From AC-52 sp044870295 (GTDB taxonomy: Bacteria > Actinomycetota > UBA4738), in NCBI GenBank assembly GCA_044870295.1, contig JBIOYQ010000064.1, positions 1 through 10,757 of the forward strand: DNA of 10,757 bases. Reading direction: 5' to 3'. The notes beneath the pieces are model-generated. The model was not told the origin of the DNA and did no database searches. It saw nothing but the letters and a program-made list of their open reading frames with translations. The position numbers and the translations under genes are program-made. This document shows positions 1-7,469 of the stretch, one piece after another (within the stretch, counting starts at the first letter, position 1; the number at the start of each line of letters is the position of its first letter).

Positions 1-2566
1 GCAGGTTGCCGACCGCGTGGATGGCATGGTGGGGACTCAGCCGGGCGCCGATCCCATCGTGCTTGCGAGCATGCTCGGCAGCCTCGTCGAGGTGTCCGAG
101 CGCGAGCTCCGCGGTGGAGGAGGCCCAATGGATCAGAGCAAGGTGGTCGGGATCGGAGATCCGGTCCGTCAGAGCGAGCCGTTTCCGCGCCCAGTCGTAC
201 GCTGACGCGTAGTCGGGGGCGACAAGGGCGATCGCGAAGCGCGTGTCCAGGGCGAAGGAGAGGAGCTCGGCGTCGTCGAGCCCCTCGGCGATCGAGATCG
301 CTCGCTCGGTCGCCGGCACGTCGTCCTCGAGCATCCCCTTCGCGATCGACGCGTGCCCGAACGCACGGCTCTCTGGAGCGGCCAGTTCGAGCGCTTTGCC
401 CATCCACCCCAAGATGAGTTCGTCGCCCGGGGACTGCTTCCACATCGCCCCCCGCATCGCCGACTCGAACGCGAGCTCTCCGTAGAGCTCCGCGACCGCT
501 TCTGGTTGTGAGGTGAAGTCGAGCGCTTTCAGCATGGCCTCCCAGTAGGCCTCGCCGTCGAACTTGAGGGCGTTCACCCTTCCGATCTCATGCCAGATCC
601 CGCCGTCCTCCGGTGCGAGTTCCGCAGCGCGGTGGAGGAGGGCGAGCGCATCTCCAAGGTCGAACCGCGCGACCGCCAGGTCGGCAGCATGTCGGAGCCA
701 GTCGAGCGCCTTGGCTCGTAGGCGCTCGGCCTCGTCTTCCCGGTCCCGCCAGGCCAACGCGGCGACCTCAGGGTTGACCGCCTCAGCGTAGTGATAGGCG
801 AGCGTGCCTGCGCGGGCATCTCCCGACTCTTGAGCCTCCAGCCAGAGGGCATACGACGCGTGGAGCCGGGCACGCTCGGCCTTCGGCAGGCTGCCATACG
901 CGACCTCACGGGTCAGGGCATGCTTGAAGACGAGCTCGGACTCGGTCGGCCGGATGAAGGCTCGCTCGACCAGCGTCCGGACCTCGGCCGCGGACCCCAC
1001 AAGCGAGGCCAACGCCGGCGGGCTGAACGAACGGCCGATGACTGCGGCCGCCCGGAGGGCGGTCTTCGCCGGGGCCGGGAGGAGGTCGATCCTCGCCGCC
1101 AGCACCCCTTGGACCGAATCGGGGATCTCGAGGCCTCTCTCCCCATCCCGGAGAGTCCACTCACCGTTCCGTCGCTCCAGCATCCGGCGGTCGATCAGCT
1201 CCGCGAGCACCTCCTCCAGGAAGAACGGGTTGCCCTCCGCATGCGCGATGACGAGCTCGCGACCGGGAGCCAGGAGCGGGGCGCCCAGCACCAGGTCGAG
1301 CATCTCCTCGAGCTCCCGCTCCGACAGCGGCTCGAGGTCCAGCGATTCTCCTGCGACGCGCAACGATGGTCCTCCTGGCCTGGCAGTCGCCAGGAGCAGC
1401 AAGGGCCCGACCACCTCGGCGAGGACACGCTCGAGCAGCTCGAGTAGCGGCGCGGCCGCCCAGTGCAGGTCTTCGACCGCCAGCACCACGGGCCCTTGGG
1501 TGAGGAGTCCGTCGAGCAGGCTCACCCACTCCTCCTGCAGCCGCTGTCCGGCGGCACGCGGATCGAGCTCGCCGGCCACGTCGAGCCCGAGGGTCAGGGC
1601 CAGGATCTCGCGACCGCCCAACCGGGAGAGCACCGTCTCTGGCGGATCCTCCTCCCGAAGCCCGAGCTCCGACCGCAGCACGTCGGCGAGTGGTTTGAAG
1701 GCCACGCCGCGCCCGTAGGACAGACACCGACCGAGCCGGAACCGCACATCCGCGGGCAGCCGCGACCGGAACTCGCGCAGGACGCTCGTCTTGCCGACCC
1801 CGGCCTCCCCGATCAGGCTGACCACGCGCGGCCGTCCCGCCTCCATGCTCCGGTGGAGGTCCTCCCACAACGCTGTCAGCTGACGCTCGCGGCCGACGAA
1901 GGCCATGCTCAGGCCCCGGCCGCCTCGAGGACGCCGTGGGGCTAGCATGCGGATGAGCCGGCGGCACAGGACGCCTTCCGGCTTCCCCTTGGCCTCGATG
2001 GCCATAGGCTCGTCGAACTCGAAGGCCCTGCCGACCAGGACGGCCGTACGCTCCCCCACGAGCACCTGGCCCGGAGGGGCGCCCTGCTCCAACCGGGCAG
2101 CCACGTTCACGGCGTCACCTGTCACGAAGGAGCTGCCCTCCCGCGGCCGGCCCACCACGATCTCGCCCGTGTTCACGCCGATCCGAAGTGCCAACTGCCC
2201 GCCGAACAGCTCGGCCAGCCGGGCGTGCATCCACAGAGCCACCTGCAATGCGCGCTCGGCGTGGTCCTCGTGTGCCGTCGGCGCCCCGAACACGGCGACG
2301 ACGGCGTCGCCGATGAACTTCTCGACGGTCCCACCGCCGAGCGCGATCTCCGCCGCCATCGCGTCGTAGAAGCGGTCCAACACGTCTCGGGCATGTTCCG
2401 GATCCAGGGAGCCCCCGAGCGCCGTTGATCCGACCAGGTCCGCAAACAGCACGGTCGCTAGTTTCCGCTCCCGAGCGGCCGGGTCCGGCTCCACCGGCGC
2501 GGCGCAGATCGGGCAGAAGCGGGCACCTTCTGGGAGCGGGGCGGAGCACTGACGGCACCTCGGCAT
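1..2566 (-). CDS. Zinc-ribbon / class III nucleotide cyclase / P-loop ATPase / TPR-like signalling protein (3' end cut by window edge)
   Basis: I read this frame as open without a stop from base 2566 to the left edge, 855 codons. Residues 1-25 hold a zinc ribbon (C4, C7, C18, C21). Residues about 33-205 are a class III adenylate/guanylate cyclase domain: metal-binding D43 (FADLVGST) and D87 (EKFIGDA), adenine-side K83, and N154 and R158 in GDAVNVAAR. The usual substrate-specifying Asp, three residues before that Gly, is F147 here, so cyclase activity or nucleotide choice is uncertain. Residues about 222-460 are an AAA/STAND-type ATPase with Walker A GEAGVGKT (253-260) and Walker B VVLAVEDLHW (ending D366). 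The rest is helical and probably TPR-like, as in large actinobacterial regulators that couple ligand sensing to nucleotide turnover. The missing C-terminus could carry more TPRs or a DNA-binding domain. An alternative ATG lies at 2578. I chose 2566 because the zinc ribbon begins there; neither start has a clear ribosome binding site. Confidence 0.9.
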   Translation of the reverse strand, partial: MPRCRQCSAPLPEGARFCPICAAPVEPDPAARERKLATVLFADLVGSTALGGSLDPEHARDVLDRFYDAMAAEIALGGGTVEKFIGDAVVAVFGAPTAHEDHAERALQVALWMHARLAELFGGQLALRIGVNTGEIVVGRPREGSSFVTGDAVNVAARLEQGAPPGQVLVGERTAVLVGRAFEFDEPMAIEAKGKPEGVLCRRLIRMLAPRRPRGGRGLSMAFVGRERQLTALWEDLHRSMEAGRPRVVSLIGEAGVGKTSVLREFRSRLPADVRFRLGRCLSYGRGVAFKPLADVLRSELGLREEDPPETVLSRLGGREILALTLGLDVAGELDPRAAGQRLQEEWVSLLDGLLTQGPVVLAVEDLHWAAAPLLELLERVLAEVVGPLLLLATARPGGPSLRVAGESLDLEPLSERELEEMLDLVLGAPLLAPGRELVIAHAEGNPFFLEEVLAELIDRRMLERRNGEWTLRDGERGLEIPDSVQGVLAARIDLLPAPAKTALRAAAVIGRSFSPPALASLVGSAAEVRTLVERAFIRPTESELVFKHALTREVAYGSLPKAERARLHASYALWLEAQESGDARAGTLAYHYAEAVNPEVAALAWRDREDEAERLRAKALDWLRHAADLAVARFDLGDALALLHRAAELAPEDGGIWHEIGRVNALKFDGEAYWEAMLKALDFTSQPEAVAELYGELAFESAMRGAMWKQSPGDELILGWMGKALELAAPESRAFGHASIAKGMLEDDVPATERAISIAEGLDDAELLSFALDTRFAIALVAPDYASAYDWARKRLALTDRISDPDHLALIHWASSTAELALGHLDEAAEHARKHDGIGARLSPHHAIHAVGNL

Positions 2567-2697
2567 GGCAGCGATCATCGTGCCACTGCTCGTCTCAAGA
2601 CGCCCGCGGCGTTTCAGACGTAGATCAGCCGCCAAGCAATCGAGCCCGCTCGAAGGGAAGGACCGGGGCGCCCCAGTGCCGAGTCTCCCTGAGCCGT

Positions 2698-2742
2698 CGA
2701 GTGGAGGCCCCGCCCTCTGAGAGGGGAAGGCGCCTCCACTCG
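2698..2742 (-). terminator. Hairpin terminator after the secreted-protein gene
   Basis: Bases 2698-2708 (CGAGTGGAGGC) pair perfectly with 2732-2742 (GCCTCCACTCG). Inside, CCCTC (2713-2717) pairs with GAGGG (2721-2725) around a TGA loop. The hairpin starts 10 bases past the stop codon of the secreted-protein gene transcribed leftwards, and it separates that gene from the cyclase gene. There is no clear T tract, so it may act as a GC-rich hairpin terminator or an mRNA 3'-end stabiliser. The symmetric stem could also work in the other direction, but no plus-strand gene ends here. Confidence 0.7.
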
Positions 2743-2752
2743 GAAGCCGCGT

Positions 2753-3613
2753 CTAGCTTTCCGTGAAGGTACTGGAGAACGTCTCGCTCGTGAACGTGTT
2801 CGGCGTGGGTGTGACGCCGGTCTCGAAGAAGCACAGTCCCCCGAAGGACAGGCCGATGGCCTGCACGTTCTGCGTCGCCTTGATGAAGGAAGCCGTGACG
2901 ACGGGATTGGCCCCATTCTGGCCGTTCCAGTCCGACCACTCGGCGGGGTTCGACATGTTGGCGCTGATCGTTCCGGTCTGGTTCCCGGTGAGCATCTGCA
3001 GGTTCACGGGATTGGACCACCAGTACTGGGTGTAGAAGCCCGCCGGCGGGTTGCCCGTGCTGGGCCCCGATGCGGAAGGGGAACGGAAGTAGAACCTCAC
3101 GGCAGCTGGAACGTTGTTCACGCAGTCGCCGCCGCCGTGCTGGGTCATGAAGCTCGCGGCGTCGCCGCTGAGGTTGATGGTATCTGTGAGCACCTTCCCG
3201 GAGAGATTGCCGGTCAAGCTGGCGTCGGTCGTGGTGAGCAAGGCGGTGTAGATGTCCGGCTTGAACTGGAAGGTCGTGGTGCTACCCGTGGTGGTGGCCG
3301 GCAGCGAGTTCGGCGAGTTCCTCGGGGCGAGCGCCTGACCCGATGGGTTGTAGTCGTACACCGTCCATTTGACGGTCTCGGTCGACGGATCCAACGTTGC
3401 CAGCGTGCAGCTCATTCCGGTGTTGCTGGCGTTGATCGATTGAACGTCCGCCGCCAGACTCGTGAGGGTGGCGGCGTCGACTGAAGCGATCACACTGTGG
3501 TTGTCGCTACACGAGAGGGCAACAACCGTCAGGCTGATGCCGAAAGCGACTCCCGTGGACACGGCGACGGTCCAGCTAAGACATGCGATGAATGCAACCG
3601 CAACCCGTCTCAT
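2753..3613 (-). CDS. Secreted protein of unknown function with four mature-region cysteines
   Basis: The protein is 286 residues. I do not recognise a family. It starts with MRR and a long hydrophobic stretch (residues about 4-25, AVAFIACLSWTVAV onward), so it is probably exported by the Sec route; the exact cleavage site is unclear. The rest is rich in Thr, Ser, Asn and Gly with few charges, typical of an extracellular beta-sandwich protein. After the signal there are four cysteines, in the contexts ALSCSD, GMSCTL, GGDCVN and GLCFFE, which suggests two disulfides. A Trp/Tyr-rich segment (FYTQYWWSNP) lies in the second half and could form a ligand-binding surface; that is speculation. The start at 3613 is favoured over an in-frame TTG at 3631 because GGAGAGG lies just upstream of this ATG. 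It has its own promoter and a terminator hairpin, so it is probably monocistronic. Confidence 0.8.
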   Translation of the reverse strand: MRRVAVAFIACLSWTVAVSTGVAFGISLTVVALSCSDNHSVIASVDAATLTSLAADVQSINASNTGMSCTLATLDPSTETVKWTVYDYNPSGQALAPRNSPNSLPATTTGSTTTFQFKPDIYTALLTTTDASLTGNLSGKVLTDTINLSGDAASFMTQHGGGDCVNNVPAAVRFYFRSPSASGPSTGNPPAGFYTQYWWSNPVNLQMLTGNQTGTISANMSNPAEWSDWNGQNGANPVVTASFIKATQNVQAIGLSFGGLCFFETGVTPTPNTFTSETFSSTFTES

Positions 3614-3615
3614 TT

Positions 3616-3624
3616 CCTCTCCTC
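3616..3624 (-). promoter_or_regulatory. Ribosome binding site deciding the secreted-protein start
   Basis: On the minus strand the sequence reads GAGGAGAGGAAATG. The AGGAGAGG run lies immediately upstream of the ATG at 3613. The competing TTG at 3631 has no such motif in front of it and would place the purine run inside the coding region. Confidence 0.7.
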
Positions 3625-3728
3625 GTGGCAAGGCAATCGTGGGGGACTACATCGACCCAGCTCCTCTCACCTCCCTTCGGCTGGATCGTCCATCCCTACG
3701 GGCGCTCCCTGGAGACTAGCTCGAATGG

Positions 3729-3765
3729 GCTAGAGCGTTCTAGCTCTTTCGGATCAGCCTGTCAA
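3729..3765 (-). promoter_or_regulatory. Sigma70-type promoter with a palindrome over the -10 box
   Basis: Read on the minus strand, a perfect -35 box TTGACA (3765-3760) is followed by a 17-bp spacer and a -10 box TAGAAC (3742-3737, four of six consensus positions). Transcription would start near 3730 and leave a leader of about 115 bases before the secreted-protein ATG at 3613. The inverted repeat GCTAGA-gcgt-TCTAGC (3729-3744) covers the -10 box and the predicted start. The 7-mer CTAGCTC on the plus strand occurs at 3740-3746 and again at 3716-3722. This is the layout expected for a repressor operator. Confidence 0.6.
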
Positions 3766-3867
3766 GAGGGACAGCCCGGTCGGCTCCCGAGCAACGACCA
3801 CCTTATGGTTCCGTTGCTTGCGCAGGTGTGCCATGCTGCCCGGCTCAGGGGGAGAGGGGAGGATCCA

Positions 3868-4431
3868 ATGGGAGAGAAGGGCGAGGGAGGGCTGATGTCA
3901 TTTCTCGGGAAGGCCGAGAAATGGCTCGAGGACCAAGGGGTGACGAAAGGGGACCTGGAGAAGGCGAAGGCCGACTCCGAGGCGAGGGAGGCGGAGCAGG
4001 CCGAGACGCGAGAGGCTGAGCAACGGGCCGACCGATCGGTGCATGTCGGCAACTCTCGGGTGACGCTCCGCGGGATGGTGAAGGGCACGATCGACTCCGG
4101 CCTTTCCGTGCAGACCGAGAAGGATGGCGATGCGCTGTTCGTGACCGTCGAGTCCGTCGATCCCGTGCCCCTTGACGGTGGCGCGTTCACTGGGTTCTCG
4201 TTCGCCATCCCCGGCTACCACGGCGCCGGGACCTATGAGCTGGGCGATACGCTCGGCCTGACCTATGAGTTGTCGCTTCAGGAGAGCCAAGAGGGCTTCT
4301 TCTGGGCCGCTGATTATGGTCCCGGCGTGGTGACCGTCGAGGACGGTGGCAAGACGATGCAGGCCTCCTTCGTCTTTCGGGACCCTGGGAGCAACCAGAT
4401 CGATCTCGAGGCAACGGTCCAGCTGAGCTGA
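3868..4431 (+). CDS. Small soluble protein with charged helical N-terminus and beta-rich C-terminal domain, unknown function
   Basis: The protein is 187 residues from ATG 3868. I do not recognise a family. Residues about 10-24 form an amphipathic start (MSFLGKAEKWLEDQG). Residues about 29-56 are dominated by Glu, Ala, Lys and Arg with heptad-like spacing and probably form a coiled coil. From residue about 57 the sequence alternates polar and hydrophobic residues and is rich in Gly, Thr and Val, which points to a beta-sandwich or barrel. There is no signal peptide or membrane segment. Two starts are plausible: 3868 (GGGGAGG five bases upstream) and 3895, giving MSFLGKAEK (AGGGAGG four bases upstream). 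The shorter form looks like a natural N-terminus. The gene lies 69 bp upstream of the dioxygenase gene on the same strand and could be co-transcribed with it. It diverges from the secreted-protein gene. Confidence 0.75.
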   Translation: MGEKGEGGLMSFLGKAEKWLEDQGVTKGDLEKAKADSEAREAEQAETREAEQRADRSVHVGNSRVTLRGMVKGTIDSGLSVQTEKDGDALFVTVESVDPVPLDGGAFTGFSFAIPGYHGAGTYELGDTLGLTYELSLQESQEGFFWAADYGPGVVTVEDGGKTMQASFVFRDPGSNQIDLEATVQLS

Positions 4432-4488
4432 CAGCGGAAGCTTGACGACCGTCGCGGGGCTCTGGTTGAGTCGCTCGCACAATTTGGG

Positions 4489-4495
4489 GGGGAGG
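4489..4495 (+). promoter_or_regulatory. Strong ribosome binding site of the dioxygenase gene
   Basis: The run GGGGAGG ends five bases before the ATG at 4501 and continues as TAACG, a close match to the anti-Shine-Dalgarno complement. It fixes the start of the dioxygenase and implies efficient translation. Confidence 0.75.
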
Positions 4496-4500
4496 TAACG

Positions 4501-6288
4501 ATGCCCGGACGACGATCGGGGTGGCTTGCATCCTGGGCGGAACGCCTGGATCGTCGGCGCGGCTGGGACAAGGTGTCGAGGCCGGTCGGCCTGCTGATGC
4601 TCAAGGGCATCCAGGACAAGCTCCGGCACGAGAACCTGTACGACACGGACTCCATCAAGCCCGTGGCCGACCGGCTCCCCGCGTCGCCCCCGGAAGGAGC
4701 CCTCACCGGGCGGACCCCAGACGGGACATTCAACGACCTGGAGATGCCGGCGATGGGAAGCATCGGCACCCGGTTCGGGCGCAACGTCCCGCTGTCGGAC
4801 ACCAACCCCCTCCCCGAGGAGCGGCTGCTCTCGCCCGACCCCCGGGTGGTCAGCCGCGAGCTGCTCACCCGTGACCGATTCGTCCCGGCAACCACGCTGA
4901 ACATCCTGGCCGCGGCGTGGATCCAGTTCGAGGTCCACGACTGGTTCAGCCACGGCAAGGGCGACTGGGACACGGCGTACCGTCTTCCCCTCCAGCCAGG
5001 CGATCCGTGGCCGGAGGACCCCATGCGCATCCCTCGGGCCAGGCGGGACCCGACATGGTCGGACGACGGGACCCCACCGACCTACGTGAGCGCGGACAGC
5101 CACTGGTGGGACGGATCCCAGATCTACGGCAGTGACCCGCGGTACGCCCAGGCCATCCGGATGGGCGAGGGGGGCAAGGTCAAAGCGGGGCCGGACGGCC
5201 TTCCTCCCCCCGAGCTGGAGGCTCAGATCGACCTGGCCGGGGTGGCGGGGAACTTCTGGGTGGGCCTGGCCCTGCTGCACGGCCTGTTCGCGCTGGAGCA
5301 CAACGCCATCTGCGACATGCTGCGGGCCAGCCACCCGGACTGGTCAGACGACCAGCTCTTCGCGAAGGCCCGGCTGATCAACGCCGCCCTGATGGCGAAG
5401 ATCCATACCGTCGAGTGGACGCCGGCCATCATCGCCCATCCCACCAGCCAGAAAGCCATGCGGGTGGACTGGTACGGCCTGGTCGGGGAGCGGATGATCC
5501 GGCGGTTCGGACGGTTCACCCGTTGGGACGTCCTCACCGGGGTGCCCGGCTCCAAGAAGCATCACCACGGGGTCCCCTACACGCTGACCGAGGAGTTCAC
5601 CTCGGTCTATCGCCTCCACCCGCTGATCCCCGACGACTACACGTTCCGGTCCCCGGCCGACGATCGCGTCATGGCCGAGCTGCCGTTCCCCGACCTGACC
5701 GTGATGCACGTGCGCCAGCGGATGCAAGAGATCGGGCTGGCAGCCGCCTTCTACTCGTTCGGCGTGGCGAACCCGGGCGCGATCCAGCTCCACAACTTCC
5801 CGAAGTTCCTGCAGAGGTTCGACCGCGCAGACGGGACCACCATCGACCTTGCCGCTATGGACGTCCTGCGGATCCGCGAACGCGGGGTCCCCCGCTACAA
5901 CCGGTTCCGCGAGCTGCTGCACCGCGACCCGGTGCGCACCTTCGAGGAGCTGACCCCCAACCGGCAGTGGCAGGAGGAGCTTCGCCGCGTCTACGGGACG
6001 GTGGACGAGGTCGACCTCATGATCGGCATGTATGCAGAGCAGCCGCCGAAGGGCTTCGGGTTCAGCGACACCGCCTTCCGAATCTTCGCCTTGATGGCGC
6101 CCCGCCGGCTGAAGAGCGATCGGTTCTTCACCACCGACTACACGCCACGGATGTACACGCCTGAGGGGATCCGCTGGATCGACGACAACAGCCTGGTGAC
6201 CGTCCTGCGCCGGCACCTGCCCGAGCTGCGGCCCGTCCTCCGGGGGGTGTCGAACGCGTTCGTCCCCTGGCCGCGGGCCTCGGCGTGA
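4501..6288 (+). CDS. Heme-dependent fatty-acid dioxygenase, PIOX / alpha-dioxygenase-like, cyclooxygenase superfamily
   Basis: The protein is 595 residues, a normal length for plant alpha-dioxygenases. Landmarks in order: distal heme motif Q142-x-x-x-H146 within WIQFEVHDWFSH, which matches the cyclooxygenase Q203/H207 spacing; HWWDGSQIYGSD (201-212); LFALEHNAICDML (262-274); AKIHTVEWT (299-307); YRLHPL (370-375), which puts the radical-forming Tyr370 three residues before proximal ligand His373 as in cyclooxygenase Y385/H388; and RIRERGVPRYNRFR (457-470). His302 and Thr307 match the spacing and context of the alpha-dioxygenase carboxylate-binding pair His311/Thr316. By family, such enzymes abstract a hydrogen from a free fatty acid and add O2; plant members make 2R-hydroperoxides. 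No signal peptide is seen, so the protein is probably cytosolic or peripheral to the membrane. Its stop overlaps the patatin start (GTGA), so translation is likely coupled. The substrate and product are inferred. Confidence 0.9.
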   Translation: MPGRRSGWLASWAERLDRRRGWDKVSRPVGLLMLKGIQDKLRHENLYDTDSIKPVADRLPASPPEGALTGRTPDGTFNDLEMPAMGSIGTRFGRNVPLSDTNPLPEERLLSPDPRVVSRELLTRDRFVPATTLNILAAAWIQFEVHDWFSHGKGDWDTAYRLPLQPGDPWPEDPMRIPRARRDPTWSDDGTPPTYVSADSHWWDGSQIYGSDPRYAQAIRMGEGGKVKAGPDGLPPPELEAQIDLAGVAGNFWVGLALLHGLFALEHNAICDMLRASHPDWSDDQLFAKARLINAALMAKIHTVEWTPAIIAHPTSQKAMRVDWYGLVGERMIRRFGRFTRWDVLTGVPGSKKHHHGVPYTLTEEFTSVYRLHPLIPDDYTFRSPADDRVMAELPFPDLTVMHVRQRMQEIGLAAAFYSFGVANPGAIQLHNFPKFLQRFDRADGTTIDLAAMDVLRIRERGVPRYNRFRELLHRDPVRTFEELTPNRQWQEELRRVYGTVDEVDLMIGMYAEQPPKGFGFSDTAFRIFALMAPRRLKSDRFFTTDYTPRMYTPEGIRWIDDNSLVTVLRRHLPELRPVLRGVSNAFVPWPRASA

Positions 6289-7469
6289 GCGCGGCAACCG
6301 GGCACCGGGCGGACCTCGACGCGGGACGACATCCAGACGACCCCATCCGCATCCTGTCGCTCGACGGGGGCGGCATGCGAGGCGTGATGACCGCCCGCAT
6401 TCTGGTCGAGCTGGAGCGGCTCTCCGGACGCCCCGTCGCCGGGCTGTTCGACGTGATCGCCGGGACCTCCACCGGCGGCATGATCGCCCTGGGCATCACG
6501 AAACCTGGAGTCAATGGGAAACCGGCCCTCACGGCTCAGGACGTGCTGGATACGTACGTGACACAGGGGCGGTCGATCTTCCCTCGGGCCCAGTGGCGCC
6601 CCATCAAGTGGCAGTCCCTGCTGGCGTCGCGCCCCATCCTGGCCCAGCGGGTCGGCGCGCTCCTCCGGCCGGCGGTCTACGGCAACGCCAGGTATTCGCG
6701 GGCCGGGCTGGCCGCCCTGCTGCACCGGATGCTCGGAGACACCCGGCTGTCGGAGGCGATGGCCGACGTGATCGTCCCCGCCTACGACTGGAAGTCGGGG
6801 CGGGCGCTCGTGTTCCGGAGCCGCGGGGCCCGCAACGGCGACAAGATCGACCCCACGATGGTGCAGGTGGCCCTCGCCACCACGGCGGCACCGACCTTCT
6901 TCCCCGCGTTCCGGCTGCGCAGCCCGCAGCAGGAGATGGTGGCGATCGACGGCGGGGTGGCGGCGAACAACCCCACCTCCGTCGCCTACTACGAGGCGCT
7001 CTACCATTCGTTCTTCGCGGGCCGTTCCGAGCCCGACTTCCTGGTGCTCTCGCTGGGGACCGGCCGGCCGCCCGAAGAGATCCCCACCTACCAGGAGCTG
7101 TGGAGCCGCAGCTGGCTGCGCATGGGCATGGGCATGCTCGGCGTGATGTTCGACGGGTCCAGCGAGATCGTCGACGAGCTGATGACCGAGATCGTTCGGC
7201 CGAGGCATCCGGGGACCCGGTACTGGAGGCTCAACACGGAGCTGCGGGGCGTCCGGCTGAACATGGACGACGCGAGCGCGGGTCAGCTCGAGAAGCTGAT
7301 CGGGCTGGCCGAGCAGATGATCGCCGACCGGAAGGACGACCTGGAGGAGATGGTCCGGCTCCTCACGACGAGCCGGACCGAAGCCGCACGCTCGCCGGGT
7401 ACACGAGCCGCCGCGCGCGGTTCAGGCCGCCGATCGGGTGCAGCCCGCCGTCCGCGTCCCACGGGCTGA
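6285..7469 (+). CDS. Patatin-like phospholipase / lipid acyl hydrolase
   Basis: The protein is 394 residues with a GTG start inside the dioxygenase stop (GTGA overlap). The patatin signature is complete: oxyanion-hole loop DGGGMRG (27-33), nucleophile elbow GTSTG with Ser62, and catalytic-dyad Asp222 in IDGGVAANNP. By family it hydrolyses acyl esters of phospholipids or neutral lipids and releases free fatty acids, which is the substrate form that alpha-dioxygenases need. The conserved fold ends near residue 355. The last 35 or so residues are Arg, Ala, Gly and Pro-rich, and they are encoded on the strand opposite the conserved 3' end of the catalase-like gene. They look like read-through sequence rather than a domain. 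There is no signal peptide or membrane segment. The fold resembles CBASS CapV-type lipases, but no CD-NTase gene is nearby, so I favour lipid metabolism or signalling. Confidence 0.92.
   Translation: MSAATGHRADLDAGRHPDDPIRILSLDGGGMRGVMTARILVELERLSGRPVAGLFDVIAGTSTGGMIALGITKPGVNGKPALTAQDVLDTYVTQGRSIFPRAQWRPIKWQSLLASRPILAQRVGALLRPAVYGNARYSRAGLAALLHRMLGDTRLSEAMADVIVPAYDWKSGRALVFRSRGARNGDKIDPTMVQVALATTAAPTFFPAFRLRSPQQEMVAIDGGVAANNPTSVAYYEALYHSFFAGRSEPDFLVLSLGTGRPPEEIPTYQELWSRSWLRMGMGMLGVMFDGSSEIVDELMTEIVRPRHPGTRYWRLNTELRGVRLNMDDASAGQLEKLIGLAEQMIADRKDDLEEMVRLLTTSRTEAARSPGTRAAARGSGRRSGAARRPRPTG

Noticed and set aside
1161..1967. 268-codon minus-strand frame inside the cyclase/ATPase gene
   Set aside because: It is out of register with the frame that encodes Walker A and Walker B and is composed mainly of Arg, Ala and Gly.
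3500..3520. Lipoprotein signal at the ALSC site of the secreted protein
   Set aside because: Leu at -2 and Ala at -3 do not fit the usual lipobox, and the Cys lies far beyond the N-terminus, so a disulfide role is more likely.
3592..3867. Extending the 3868 gene upstream to an in-frame ATG at 3592
   Set aside because: It would overlap the start and the promoter of the divergent secreted-protein gene, and the added sequence is not protein-like. Good ribosome binding sites precede 3868 and 3895 instead.
4442..4471. TTGACG as a -35 box for the dioxygenase gene
   Set aside because: At 17-18 bp spacing the -10 candidates (GTTGAG or TTGAGT) fit poorly, so I do not claim a promoter there.
3898..5334. 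Long minus-strand open frame (478 codons) opposite the dioxygenase and its upstream gene
   Set aside because: It is antisense to the conserved heme-binding motifs and the upstream protein, has a composition typical of GC-rich shadow frames, and shows no recognisable domain.
5344..7208. Two long minus-strand open frames opposite the dioxygenase and the patatin gene
   Set aside because: Both are antisense to complete, motif-bearing genes and show only Arg/Pro/Gly/His-rich sequence without any domain.
6285..7469. Patatin as a CBASS effector (CapV-like), with the cyclase at 1-2566 as signal maker
   Set aside because: CBASS needs a CD-NTase of the nucleotidyltransferase fold. The cyclase here is class III, 3.7 kb away on the other strand, with unrelated genes between. 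The lipase is coupled to a dioxygenase instead.
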